DNA of 64,000 bases from JAJEEA01 sp965116765 (GTDB taxonomy: Bacteria > Acidobacteriota > Vicinamibacteria > Vicinamibacterales > UBA8438), in contig OZ220718.1 in NCBI GenBank assembly GCA_965116765.1, positions 2,852,001 to 2,916,000 on the forward strand. Direction: 5' to 3'. Under the pieces are notes generated by a model. It was given only the letters and a program-made list of their open reading frames with translations, did not search any database and had not been told where the DNA came from. Position 1 is the first letter of the stretch, and each line of letters starts with the position of its first letter. Shown in pieces: positions 47,184 through 56,607 of this stretch. Position numbers and translations under genes: made by a program.

Positions 47184-48608
47184 CTACTGGCCGCCGCCGT
47201 CGACGTTGACCGGCGCCTCCAGGTAGTCGCTGCCGCAGACGATGCAGCCGATGTCCAGCCGCCCGTCGGCCGCCCGCAGGCGCTCGCGCTCGGCGACCTC
47301 GGCCGCGAACTCCTCGTCGTCCATGTAGATCGCCTGGATCAGGTTGATGAACATGTTGTCGACCGACCGGTGGCCCGACCCCGACCAGTTGCGCGGATCG
47401 ACCACGTTGGGGTTGGTCGGCGTGTTGTTGAAGTAGCCGCTCAGGTGGAGGATGGTGCCCTTCGGCAGCAGCGGCGCCGCGTCGTCCTCGTACTTGTAGA
47501 CCCGCACCCAGTTGTGGTCGTAGCCCGAGCAGTTGAGGGTCTCGACGGTGTCGCCCCACACCGCCTCGAGGCACATCCTGACGCCGGGGGCGTGCATGTG
47601 CGGCTCGTAGACGCTGATCTTGGTGTTCTCCGGCAGCGTGAAGTAGGCGTCCATCCGCTGGTTGTCCTGCATCGGCAGGATGTCGATGTCGGGGCCGTTC
47701 CCGAAGAAGAGCAGCTCCACCTCCTTCGTGGGCTCGTAGCCGCGGGGATGGAACTTGAAGCCGACCTCGATGCGGGCGGTGGTGTCGACGCCGTTCGAGT
47801 GGAGATGCGTCGACGGGAAGAGGAGCTGCGACCCCGCCTTCAGGATGGGCCCCGCGTCGGCGTCGAAGACGTCGGCGTTCCGCCCCACCTCGTGGACCGG
47901 CCACGAGTAGAAGTCGCCCGGATCGTCGTCCGGCCCCATGCTGTACAGCGCCGAGTGGTGCACGACGAAGAGCCCGCCGACGGTGTCCGACCGCACGCCG
48001 CGCGGCAGGTCGTTGCGCTCCTTGTACTCGACGGCGGCGACGTAGCGGTCCTCGGTCAGCCCGGTCTCGACCTGGCCGAGCGTGCCCCACCAGTCCGGCG
48101 CCTCGGCCGCGACCTCGAAGCTCGGCGACGACAGGATGAGGTCCGGCTGGCCGATCTCCCACTCGTCGATGTCGATGAACGGCGGCGGCTCGGGCATGTC
48201 CGCGGGCTCGCCCCGCGGGGCGCCGTTGTCGACCCACGCCGCGATGGTCGCGATCTCGGCGTCGCTCAGCGACCAGTCGTCCTTGAAGCGCTGGATGCCG
48301 ATGTCCTTCTCGATGTACCAGGGCGGCATGACCCCCATGCGGTTGCGCAGCCCCGTCCGCTGCTTGATCGACCGCGCCCAGGGGCGGGTGTCCTCGTAGG
48401 TGATGAGGGACATCGGGGCGAGCGAGTTGGGCCGATGGCACTTCTGGCAGCTCCGCTGCAGGATCGGCGCGATGTCCCGGGTAAACGTCGGCGACTCCGC
48501 CGACTGCGCATCGGCGGCAGGGGCGGCCGCGAGGCCGAGGGCCGCTACCAGCATGCCGGCCAGCCAGCGGGAGAGAACCTGCACTCCGTGATTCGACGTC
48601 GCGTTCAT
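47184..48608 (-). CDS. Secreted cytochrome c fused to a copper type II monooxygenase-like domain
   Basis: This 474-residue exported protein has a signal peptide (~1-35). A class I cytochrome c domain follows with the haem motif CQKCH (residues 54-58) and a distal Met region (NRMGVMPPWYIEKD). The C-terminal part resembles ascorbate-dependent Cu monooxygenases (DBM/PHM), with His-rich copper-type blocks (FVVHHSALYSM; FPSTHLHSNG; VYEPHMHAPGVRM; CSGYDHNWVRVYKY). A haem in place of ascorbate as electron donor would be logical. The substrate is unknown. It is followed by the small secreted partner gene. Confidence 0.83.
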   Translation of the reverse strand: MNATSNHGVQVLSRWLAGMLVAALGLAAAPAADAQSAESPTFTRDIAPILQRSCQKCHRPNSLAPMSLITYEDTRPWARSIKQRTGLRNRMGVMPPWYIEKDIGIQRFKDDWSLSDAEIATIAAWVDNGAPRGEPADMPEPPPFIDIDEWEIGQPDLILSSPSFEVAAEAPDWWGTLGQVETGLTEDRYVAAVEYKERNDLPRGVRSDTVGGLFVVHHSALYSMGPDDDPGDFYSWPVHEVGRNADVFDADAGPILKAGSQLLFPSTHLHSNGVDTTARIEVGFKFHPRGYEPTKEVELLFFGNGPDIDILPMQDNQRMDAYFTLPENTKISVYEPHMHAPGVRMCLEAVWGDTVETLNCSGYDHNWVRVYKYEDDAAPLLPKGTILHLSGYFNNTPTNPNVVDPRNWSGSGHRSVDNMFINLIQAIYMDDEEFAAEVAERERLRAADGRLDIGCIVCGSDYLEAPVNVDGGGQ

Positions 48609-48893
48609 GACCGCTCCCTGTTGTAGGCGAATTCAGCCTATTATCTCCCGGAACGGCCCGGCCGCGTCAACGTCGAGCCCGGGCGGCGCGCACCGGCGCG
48701 GCGGGGCGCCGCCGGGGCCGTCGAGGGACGCCGGCTCCGGACCGCCGGGCGCCGCTCTCGGCAACCCGACGGCGGAGGCTCGACGTGCCTGCGGCGCAAC
48801 GTGCGGCAGGGACCATGACCGCGCACGCTGGTCGAAGGACATCGGCCGGGGTCGCGGATCCGAGGCGTCAACCCTGAGACGAGGAGGTCTGCC

Positions 48894-49340
48894 ATGCAAC
48901 GGAAACAGTCGGATCGATGGCGCTGGGGGCTCGTGGCGGGCGTCGTCGCCGCCGCGTCGTTCGTCTGGGTGGGCCACGCCCGGCAGGAACAGACCACGTT
49001 CACGGGCAACTCGTTCCGGGTCGCGTCGGAAGGCATCAACGTGTCGTCGCGCGGCTTCGAGGCGGGCGCCCGCACCCACTGGCACACCCACAGCGCCCAG
49101 CTCCTGTTCGTCAAGGAGGGCCGGCTGCGCTACCAGGTGGAGGGACAGCCGGTGGGCGAGATCGGCCTGAACGAGACGACGTACCTGCCCCGGGGCGTCC
49201 GCCACTGGCACGGCGCGACCCCCGACGAGCCGCTGACGCACGTCTCGGTGACGTTCCCCAACGATGCCGGCGAGCCGCTGCCCATCGAGTGGATGGAGCC
49301 CGTCACCGACGAGGTGTACTCGGCCGGCGCCGACCGCTGA
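48894..49340 (+). CDS. Membrane-anchored or secreted cupin protein
   Basis: This 148-residue protein has one N-terminal hydrophobic segment (residues ~10-28) followed by a single cupin barrel. Motif 1 is GARTHWHTHSAQLLFVKEG and motif 2 is YLPRGVRHWHGATPD, with the His/Glu pattern needed to bind a metal. GAGGAGG precedes the ATG at 48894. Cupins of this size range from metal-dependent isomerases and dioxygenases to sensors; the function is not determined. It is divergent from the cytochrome/monooxygenase gene (285 bp, no gene seen between). Confidence 0.85.
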   Translation: MQRKQSDRWRWGLVAGVVAAASFVWVGHARQEQTTFTGNSFRVASEGINVSSRGFEAGARTHWHTHSAQLLFVKEGRLRYQVEGQPVGEIGLNETTYLPRGVRHWHGATPDEPLTHVSVTFPNDAGEPLPIEWMEPVTDEVYSAGADR

Positions 49341-49473
49341 ACACTTGCCGTGCGGGGAGCCGGTCGCGTCGGCGACGCGAGTCGTCGGCCGGCCGGCTCG
49401 AGCCCGCACCGCCTCGGCCGGGCTCTCGCGCCGCATTCCGGAGCTCATGACCGGCCCCGCCGGGTTTCCGTGA

Positions 49474-49512
49474 CGCATTCGGCGTGCTATCGTGCCGCAC
49501 TCGGCGTGCTAT
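49474..49512. repeat. 17-bp direct repeat (CGCAnTCGGCGTGCTAT) upstream of cofGH
   Basis: Two 17-bp copies (49474-49490 and 49496-49512) differ at one base. The second runs into TATAAG, which could serve as a -10 element. They lie in the 386-bp gap before the F420 gene, about 215 bp upstream of its start. A possible operator for that gene; no other feature was seen in the gap. Confidence 0.4.
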
Positions 49513-49726
49513 AAGGGGCCCCTGACGCATCCCCGTGCGGCGCGGAGGCAGCGCGGCGGTCCGCCGCAGCGCGGCGAGCACGTGTCAGGCGACCGTCGCC
49601 TCGCTCGTCGAGTATCCGGCCGTCTCGGGGCGGGTCGATTGGCGGGCGGCCGGGCCCTGAGGAGCGAACCGCGGCGCGGACTCGCCTCGATCTTCCGGGC
49701 CACCGCGCGTACCCCGACGCCGCCCG

Positions 49727-52204
49727 ATGACGATGGACACCAGCCGTTACGCCCGCCCGTCCCGAGACGCCGCCCTGGAACTGGTGCGCGCAACGGACCT
49801 GCCGGCGCTGATGGCGCGGGCCTCGGCCCTCCGCGACGCCGGATTCGGACGCGCCGTCAGCTACTCGCGGAAGGTCTTCATCCCCCTCACCAAGCTGTGC
49901 CGGGACGTCTGCCACTACTGCACGTTCGCCCGGCCCCCGCGGCCCGGCGAGCGGGCGTACATGACGCTCGACGAGGTCCTCGACGTGGCGCGGCAGGGGG
50001 CCCGCGCCGGGTGCCGCGAGGCGCTGTTCACCCTGGGCGACAAGCCCGAGCTGCGCTACCCGCAGGCCCGCGACGAGCTGGAGTCGCTGGGCCACCCCAC
50101 CACCATCGCGTATCTCGTGGCGGCAGCCCGCGCCGTCCTCGGCGAGACCGGCCTGCTGCCCCACGCCAACCCCGGCGTCGTCACCCGCGACGAGCTGATC
50201 GCCCTCCGCGAGGTGTGCCCGTCGCAGGGCCTGATGCTCGAGAGCGCGTCGCCACGCCTGCTGGAGCGGGGCGGGGTCCACCACGGCTCGCCCGACAAGG
50301 ACCCCGACGCCCGCCTCGAGACGATGCGGGCGGCGGGCGAGCTGGCGATTCCGTTCACGTCGGGCATCCTCATCGGCATCGGCGAGACCCGCGAGGAGCG
50401 CATCGAGGCGCTGCTCGCCCTGCGCGACCTCCACGACGAGCACGGGCACATCCAGGAGATCATCGTCCAGAACTTCCGGGCCAAGCCGGACACGCGCATG
50501 GCGGGGGCGCCCGAGCCGACGCTCGAGGACCTGCAGTGGACCATCGCCTGCGCGCGGCTGGTCTTCGGCCCCGACATGGCCATACAGGCGCCGCCCAACC
50601 TGACCCCGGACGGCTACGGGGCCCTGATCCGGGCCGGCATCAACGACTGGGGCGGGGTGTCGCCGGTGACGCCCGACCACGTCAACCCCGAGGCGCCGTG
50701 GCCGCACCTCGAGCAGCTCGAGCGCGAGACGGCGCGCGAGGGCAAGGCGCTGACGGAGCGGCTCACCGTGTACCCCGCCTACGTGCGGCGCCTCGACGCG
50801 TGGGTGGCGGAGCCGCTGCGCGCGGCCGTCCTGCAGGCCTCCGACGCGGAGGGGTTCGCGCGCGAGGGCGCGTGGTCGCCCGGCGACGCCGACGCGGTGC
50901 TGCCGGCCGCGCTGCTCGACCGCCTCGCGCAACCGGCCGCGCCGGCGCCGACCTCGACGACGCGCGCGCTGTGCGAGAAGGCGGCGCGCGGCGACGACCT
51001 CGACGAGGCGGAGATCGCCGCGCTGTTCTCCGCGCGCGGCGACGACCTCGTGGCGGTGGTGCGCGCGGCCGACGCCCTGCGCCGCGAGGTCAACGGCGAC
51101 GACGTCACCTACGTCGTCAACCGCAACATCAACTACACGAACGTCTGCTACTTCAAGTGCCGGTTCTGCGCGTTCTCGAAGGGCAAGCTCAGCGAGAACC
51201 TGCGGGGGGCGCCCTACGACCTCGACCTCGACGAGATCGCCCGCCGCAGCACCGAGGCGTGGGAGCGCGGCGCCACCGAGGTGTGCATGCAGGGCGGCAT
51301 CCACCCCGAGTACACCGGCGCCACCTATCTGGACATCTGCGGCGCGGTAAAGTCCGCGGTCCCCGCGATGCACGTGCACGCGTTCTCGCCGCTCGAGGTC
51401 TGGCAGGGGGCGGCCACCCTCGGCGTCTCGCTCGAGTCGTTCCTCGGTCAGCTCCGGGCGGCAGGGCTGGGCACGCTGCCGGGCACCGCGGCCGAGGTGC
51501 TCGACGACGAGGTGCGCCGAGAACTGTGCCCCGACAAGCTGACGACGGGCCAGTGGCTCGAGGTGATGGAGACCGCGCACCGGGTCGGGTTCCGGACCAC
51601 CGCCACCATCATGTACGGCCACATCGACCGCCCCCGACACTGGGCGCGGCACCTCGCGCGCATCCGCGCGCTGCAGGCGCGCACCGGCGGGTTCACCGAG
51701 TTCGTGCCCCTGCCCTTCGTGCACATGGAGGCGCCGATCTACCTGAAGGGGCGGGCGCGGCGCGGCCCGACGTTCCGCGAGTCGCTGCTCATGCACGCGG
51801 TCGCCCGCCTCGCCCTGCACCCGCTGATCACCAACATCCAGGCCTCGTGGGTGAAGCTGGGGCCGCGCGGGGTGCGCGCCTGCCTCGGGGCGGGGGTGAA
51901 CGACCTCGGCGGCACCCTCATGAACGAGAGCATCACGCGGGCGGCGGGCGCCGCCTTCGGCCAGGAGCTGCCACCCGAGCGCATGGAGGCGGTGATCGCC
52001 GCGGCGGGCCGGACGCCGAGGCAGCGGTCCACGACCTACGGCGAGCCGCTGGCCGAGCAAGTGGCGCGGTCGTTCCGGGCCGCCGACCTGCGGCCGGTCG
52101 TGCAGACGCCGAGCCCGGCGTGGGCGCGTTCCGACGCGCGCGAGGCGCTGGTCAGGCCCGGGCTCGAGGCGGCCGGCGAGGGAGCCGTCGATCGAGAGAG
52201 GTAA
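49727..52204 (+). CDS. fbiC: FO synthase, fused CofG-CofH (7,8-didemethyl-8-hydroxy-5-deazariboflavin synthase)
   Basis: This 825-residue protein joins two radical-SAM enzymes that make the deazaflavin FO of coenzyme F420 from tyrosine and a flavin precursor. The CofG half has its 4Fe-4S cysteines at Cys58, Cys62 and Cys65 (KLCRDVCHYC). The CofH half has them at Cys474, Cys478 and Cys481 (CYFKCRFC). Family blocks are intact (NPGVVTRDE; TPDHVNPEAPWP; GGIHPEY; SWVKLGP). Fusion is typical of actinobacteria and occurs elsewhere; separate cofG and cofH are archaeal. No cofC/D/E is in the window. The ATG at 49727 was chosen as the longest start consistent with homology; an internal ATG at 49733 is possible. 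Confidence 0.96.
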   Translation: MTMDTSRYARPSRDAALELVRATDLPALMARASALRDAGFGRAVSYSRKVFIPLTKLCRDVCHYCTFARPPRPGERAYMTLDEVLDVARQGARAGCREALFTLGDKPELRYPQARDELESLGHPTTIAYLVAAARAVLGETGLLPHANPGVVTRDELIALREVCPSQGLMLESASPRLLERGGVHHGSPDKDPDARLETMRAAGELAIPFTSGILIGIGETREERIEALLALRDLHDEHGHIQEIIVQNFRAKPDTRMAGAPEPTLEDLQWTIACARLVFGPDMAIQAPPNLTPDGYGALIRAGINDWGGVSPVTPDHVNPEAPWPHLEQLERETAREGKALTERLTVYPAYVRRLDAWVAEPLRAAVLQASDAEGFAREGAWSPGDADAVLPAALLDRLAQPAAPAPTSTTRALCEKAARGDDLDEAEIAALFSARGDDLVAVVRAADALRREVNGDDVTYVVNRNINYTNVCYFKCRFCAFSKGKLSENLRGAPYDLDLDEIARRSTEAWERGATEVCMQGGIHPEYTGATYLDICGAVKSAVPAMHVHAFSPLEVWQGAATLGVSLESFLGQLRAAGLGTLPGTAAEVLDDEVRRELCPDKLTTGQWLEVMETAHRVGFRTTATIMYGHIDRPRHWARHLARIRALQARTGGFTEFVPLPFVHMEAPIYLKGRARRGPTFRESLLMHAVARLALHPLITNIQASWVKLGPRGVRACLGAGVNDLGGTLMNESITRAAGAAFGQELPPERMEAVIAAAGRTPRQRSTTYGEPLAEQVARSFRAADLRPVVQTPSPAWARSDAREALVRPGLEAAGEGAVDRER

Positions 52205-52366
52205 CGCGAGGTCCGCAACGAACCGAGGGGCCGTTCCGGGTCGAGGCCGCGCCCCGGCCCGCGCGGCATCGTTGAACGCGAGAGGCGGCACGAATCCGCG
52301 AGAACCGAACCCGATCCCCGGTCCACGGCTCGCGCGACGGGTCCGACCGGGCAAGGAGACGAACCG

Positions 52367-52915
52367 ATGAGTGACGAACGCACAATCGGCGAACGACTGG
52401 TGAAGGCGCTCAAGCGACCGGCGATAGGGGGACCGGCGGCCCTCGTGGTGCTGCTGGTGATCGCGTTCTACGGGTGGTCGTTCACCTGTCCGTGCGAACG
52501 CACGCCGGGCGCCGTCCTCTACGGCTATGAGCAGCCGTTTCCGGTCGACGACTGGACGTTCGCCAACGACGTGACGTTGTGCCAGATCCAGATCAACGCC
52601 GGCTTCCGGCCGCACGCCATCAACCTGAACTGCTTCGCGAACGACGAGGGCAACCTCTACCTGAGCTGCTCGAGCTGCGACGGCAAGCTCTGGTCGGGCT
52701 TCGCCATCCGGGACGGCCGGGCGTGGCTGCGGCTGGATCGCAACGTCTACCCGGTCCACCTCACCCGGATCGTCGCCCCCGGCGAGCTCGACATGGCGTG
52801 GGTCGCGAGGCTCGACAAGCTCCATTCCCTGGAGGAGCCGGCCAACCCGCCCGCTCCTCTCGGTAGCCCGCGGCCCGAGGGATGGTGGACGTTCCGCGTC
52901 AGGTCGCGCACGTAG
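52367..52915 (+). CDS. Small membrane-anchored protein of unknown function
   Basis: This 182-residue protein has a single N-terminal membrane helix (residues ~22-40, AALVVLLVIAFYGWSF), followed by a Cys-rich extracytoplasmic domain (TCPCER; LCQIQINAG; LNCFANDEGNLYLSCSSCDGKLW) and a basic tail. The strand pattern LYLSCSSCDGKLWSGFAIRDGRAWLRL followed by VYPVHLTRI recalls flavin-binding split-barrel proteins. With cofGH just upstream an F420-related role is thinkable, but this is weak. AAGGAGA precedes the ATG. Tandem copies of the dispersed hairpin repeat start 3 bp after the stop. Confidence 0.7.
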   Translation: MSDERTIGERLVKALKRPAIGGPAALVVLLVIAFYGWSFTCPCERTPGAVLYGYEQPFPVDDWTFANDVTLCQIQINAGFRPHAINLNCFANDEGNLYLSCSSCDGKLWSGFAIRDGRAWLRLDRNVYPVHLTRIVAPGELDMAWVARLDKLHSLEEPANPPAPLGSPRPEGWWTFRVRSRT

Positions 52916-52917
52916 CC

Positions 52918-53163
52918 CGCCCACCGTCGCCTGCGGCTCCGCTGGGCGCCCAACCAACCCTGCAGGAGTCCGCGCCGTTCCACGGCGCAGACTCCCTGGA
53001 CCGCCCACCGTCGCCTGCGCTTTGCTGGGCGCTCAACCAACCCTGCAGGAGTCCGCGCCGTTCCGCGGCGCAGACTCCCTGGACCGCCCACCGTCGCCTG
53101 CGCTTTGCTGGGCGCTCAACCAAACCCTGCAGGAGTCCGCGCCGTTCGGCGGCGCAGGCTCCT
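52918..53163 (+). repeat. Dispersed hairpin repeat, three tandem copies
   Basis: Three units of 83-84 bp start at 52918, 53002 and 53085. Each has CGCCCACCGTCGCCTGCG, then CTGGGCGC..AACCAA, and a terminal hairpin GGAGTCcGCGCCGTT..GGCGCAGACTCC. Copies two and three are nearly identical, indicating recent tandem amplification. The array begins 3 bp after the stop of the upstream gene. The remaining 53164-53359 holds no supported gene. Confidence 0.9.
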
Positions 53164-53359
53164 GGTGGACCGTATCGCTTGAACGCTGCCACGCCGCTGC
53201 CCGTCTCTTCCTCGGCCGCCGGGTGGCGCGTGCGGGTCGAAGGGGCGATCCTGTAGCCGGTAGAATCCGCCGCCCCCTGGGCGGCAACGCCGGACCGCAC
53301 GCACCACGTTCGTCCGGCGGCGCCTGACCGCGCGCGGCCGATCGGTGCGCCGGTCCGCG

Positions 53360-54895
53360 CTACGGCGCGGACTCCTCGCGGTAGTCCGCTCCCGTCAGGC
53401 TGGTCAGCGCGGCGTGCTGCCACTCGCGCAACCGCCTCTGCAGGTCCGCCGCGACGGCGGGCTCGCTCGCGGCGAGGTTGCGGCCCTCCGCCCGGTCGGC
53501 GCGCAGGTCGAACAGCTCGACGCCCGCCCCGCGCGAGCCGTCGACGACGAGCTTGTAGTCGCCGTCCATGATCACGCGCGCGCCCGCGAAGTCGCGCTCG
53601 TCGACGGCCGGGTAGCGGATGTTCCGGAAGTTCCGGGTCGCGATGCCGTCCATCAGCTTGACGAGGGGCGTCGTCCCCGACTGAAGGGCGGGATCGAGAT
53701 AGGGGTCGTGGTCGCGCCCCCCGAGGCCGCCGACGTCGAAGCTCCAGAAGAAGACCGGCGCGGGCCGCGACGTCATACGGCCGTCGATGAGGGACGCGAG
53801 ATCGATGCCGTCGAGGGGCCGGTCGGGGATCGGCTGCCCCGCGACGGCGGCCAGGGTGGGCAGGATGTCGCTGGTCACCGCGGCCACGTCGGTCGCGCGC
53901 GGCGCGGCGATGCGCGCCGGCCACTCGATGATGCCGGGGACGCGGATGCCGCCCTCGTACATCGTCCCCTTCAGCCCCCGCAGCGGCGTCTCCGCGAGCC
54001 CGCTGCGCGGCGTGCCGTTGTCGCCGTTGTACCAGAGCAGGGTGTTCTCGCGCAGCCCCGCCGCATCGAGGTGGTCGCGCAGCGTGCCGATGGCGCGGTC
54101 CATCGCGGTGATCTCGGCGTAGCGCTCGCGGAGGACGTCGCCCAGCGGGCGCTCGATCTGCAGGCCGGTCTCGTTCGACGTCAGCGGGACCATGCGGTCC
54201 GCGTACCTGGCCGGCAGCTCGTCGTAGAGGGCGAGGTCCTCCTCCAGTCCCTGGTAGGGCTCGTGGGGCGAGCCGAACCAGACGACGGCCAGGAACGGCC
54301 GGCCGTCGGCGGCGGCGCGCTCGATGAACCGGATGGCCTCGTCGACGACGATGGCCGAGCTCTCGCCCTCGAACCGCTCGGGCGGCCCGCCGTTGCGCGA
54401 CAGCGTCGGGTGCAGCTCGAAGAAGTTGTCGTGCGACAGCCACTCGTCGAAGCCCATCGCCCCGGGGTTGAGGGGCGAGCCGGCCTTCACGGTGCCGACG
54501 TGCCACTTGCCGAAGTGGCCGGTTGCGTAGCCGGCGTCGCGCAGCACGTGGGCGATGGTGATCTCCTCGGGGCGCATCGACCAGTTCGGCGCGAACGTGC
54601 CGTAGCGCACCGGATGGCGCCCCGTCAGCACGCTCCCGCGGGTGGGCGAGCACGACGGGTGCCCCGCATAGAACCGGTCCAGCCGCAGGCCCGAGGCGGC
54701 CATGGTGTCGAGCACCGGCGTCTTCAGGTAGGCGTGGCCGTTGTAGCCGGTCTCTTCCCACCCGTGGTCGTCGCCCATGAGGAGGACGACGTTCGGCCGG
54801 TCGGCGGCGCGCATCGGCGCCAGCACCGCGGGCAGCGCGGCGAGGCACGCGAGCACGAGCCCCAAGGCTCTCCAGGCAAGTCGCTTCTGGTTCAT
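53360..54895 (-). CDS. Secreted type I sulfatase (formylglycine-dependent)
   Basis: This 511-residue exported sulfatase has a signal peptide (residues ~1-31), the N-terminal metal-binding DRPNVVLLMGDDHGW, and the modification motif CSPTRG (residues 82-87). Cys82 would be converted to formylglycine, so an FGE is needed. Further blocks are GYATGHFGKWHVG, a second metal/active region LLWYNGDNGT and RVPGIIEWP. The type is arylsulfatase/heparan-sulfatase-like, and the substrate sulfate ester is not predictable. The FGE-domain proteins in this window (EgtB and the 24.5 kb protein) are unlikely to be its activator. The ATG at 54895 starts the signal peptide. It is divergent from the sugar dehydrogenase gene. 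Confidence 0.93.
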   Translation of the reverse strand: MNQKRLAWRALGLVLACLAALPAVLAPMRAADRPNVVLLMGDDHGWEETGYNGHAYLKTPVLDTMAASGLRLDRFYAGHPSCSPTRGSVLTGRHPVRYGTFAPNWSMRPEEITIAHVLRDAGYATGHFGKWHVGTVKAGSPLNPGAMGFDEWLSHDNFFELHPTLSRNGGPPERFEGESSAIVVDEAIRFIERAAADGRPFLAVVWFGSPHEPYQGLEEDLALYDELPARYADRMVPLTSNETGLQIERPLGDVLRERYAEITAMDRAIGTLRDHLDAAGLRENTLLWYNGDNGTPRSGLAETPLRGLKGTMYEGGIRVPGIIEWPARIAAPRATDVAAVTSDILPTLAAVAGQPIPDRPLDGIDLASLIDGRMTSRPAPVFFWSFDVGGLGGRDHDPYLDPALQSGTTPLVKLMDGIATRNFRNIRYPAVDERDFAGARVIMDGDYKLVVDGSRGAGVELFDLRADRAEGRNLAASEPAVAADLQRRLREWQHAALTSLTGADYREESAP

Positions 54896-55007
54896 TCGGT
54901 GATCCTGCCACCAACCGCGTCGCACGACAACCGCGCCGGAATGCGTTTGGTGCGCGCCGGCGACCGGTGTAGGCTGTGATTTCTCGCACACCCCGGGGAG
55001 GGGCTTC

Positions 55008-56368
55008 ATGCGCATGGTCGTCCTGTTCGCCGCACTCGCCGCCGTAATCCTGCCGCTCGCGCCGCCCGCGTCCTACGCCCAGGAAGGCCAGGGCTTCGCG
55101 GCCGAGGGCATTCCCGCCGTGCCGCTCCCGGACGCCCCCGTCGTCTACGACACCGCGGCCGGGCAGCGCATCCGCGTCTCGGTGGTCACCGACGGGCTGA
55201 CCTACCCGTGGGGGCTCGCGTTCCTGCCCGACGGCCGCATCCTCGTCACCGAGCGGCTGGGCACGCTGCGGCAGATCCGCGACGGCGTCCTCGACCCGGC
55301 CCCGATCGCCGGCGTTCCGGAGGTCTACACCGAAGGGCCGCTCGCGGGGCTGATGGACGAGTACACCGGGCTGCGCGTGTCGGAACGGCCGTGGCAGGAG
55401 GACCTGGAGCAGCCGGAGATCGTCTGGATCCCGTCCATCGCCCCCTCGGGCCTCGTGTTCTACAACGGCGACCGCTTCCCCGCGTGGCGGCGCATCCGGG
55501 GTTCGCCGAGAACCGCTTCGTGTACCTCACTTACTCCAAGCCGACCGAGAGCGGCTCGACCGTCGCGCTGGCCCGGGGCCGCTTCGAGGGCGCGGCGCTG
55601 TCCGAGGTCCGCGACGTGTTCGTGGCGGATGCGGACCTGAACGGCGGCGCGTCGCGGCTGGCGTTCGCGCCGGACGGATCGCTCTACATGACCGTCGGTG
55701 GGGCGTTCGGCGGCACCCGGCCCCTCGCGCAGGATCCTGCGAGCCACGTGGGCAAGGTGCTGCGGCTGCGCGACGACGGCACGGCCCCCGACGACAACCC
55801 CTTCGCGGGGCGGGAGGGGCTCGCGCCCGAGGTGTTCTCGCTCGGCCACCGCAACCCGATGGGCCTCGCCATCCACCCCGAGACCGGCGAGGTGTGGGCG
55901 AGCGAGCACGCTCCGATGGGGGGCGACGAGGTCAACCGCATCCTCCCGGGCCGCAACTACGGCTGGCCCGAGGTCTCCTACTCGCGCGAGTACACCGGGC
56001 TGCGCGTGTCGGAACGGCCGTGGCAGGAGGACCTGGAGCAGCCGGAGATCGTCTGGATCCCGTCCATCGCCCCCTCGGGCCTCGTGTTCTACAGCGGCGA
56101 CCGGTTCCCCGCGTGGCGCGGGGACCTCTTCGCGGGCTCGCTCATGACCGGGCGCGTCGCCCGCACCGGCCACCTCGAGCGCATCGAGTTCAACCGGCGG
56201 GGCCTGGAGCAGCGCCGGGAATGGCTGCTCGCCGATCTCCGGCAGCGCATCCGCGACGTCGAGCAGGGCCCCGACGGCCTGCTCTACGTGCTGACAGGGG
56301 GCAGCTTCCTCGGCCGCGATCCCGCGCTGGGAGAGGCGGCCCTGCTCCGCATCGAGCCGGCCGAGTGA
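55008..56368 (+). pseudogene. PQQ-dependent (aldose) sugar dehydrogenase broken by an internal 131-bp copy
   Basis: A soluble six-bladed PQQ sugar dehydrogenase is recognisable: an N-terminal signal (residues ~1-24, SYAQ), then VVTDGLTYPWGLAFLPDGRILVTER, and later FSLGHRNPMGLAIHPETGEVWASEHAPMGGDEVNRI and GPDGLLYVLTGG. Between 55359 and 55489 a segment almost identical to 55988-56118 of the same gene (two mismatches) interrupts the chain after GLMD, and the frame beyond it is shifted, so residues from AHPGFAENRFVYLTY onward lie in another frame. The gene should be inactive, or this is an assembly error. Without the insert the protein would be about 410 residues. Confidence 0.88.
55359..55489 (+). 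repeat. 131-bp intragenic duplicate (matches 55988-56118)
   Basis: It encodes EYTGLRVSERPWQED through PAWR. It differs from the downstream original at two positions. The original is in its normal place after GWPEVSYSR; this copy is displaced 629 bp upstream. Confidence 0.93.
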
Positions 56369-56607
56369 GCGGACGCGGAACCCTCCCGGACCGGGGTCTG
56401 GCGATCTCACGTCGCTTGCGCTCGCGGGCGTCCCGCCGTGATTGCATGTTGTGCTCGAATCGGCAGGTCCGGGACCCACGTCCGACCGCAGCCATGCCCT
56501 TCGCGGCCTCCTGGATGGCGTGGTTGGGGCGCGGTCGTCGACGACAACGATAGACGCGACCGCCGGCCGGACCATGTCGGAACAGGCGGAGACTGCGGGG
56601 GCGCCTC

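Noticed and set aside
52918..53163. A CRISPR array at the tandem hairpin repeats
   Set aside because: The whole 84-bp unit is repeated with no variable spacers, and the same unit is found singly elsewhere.
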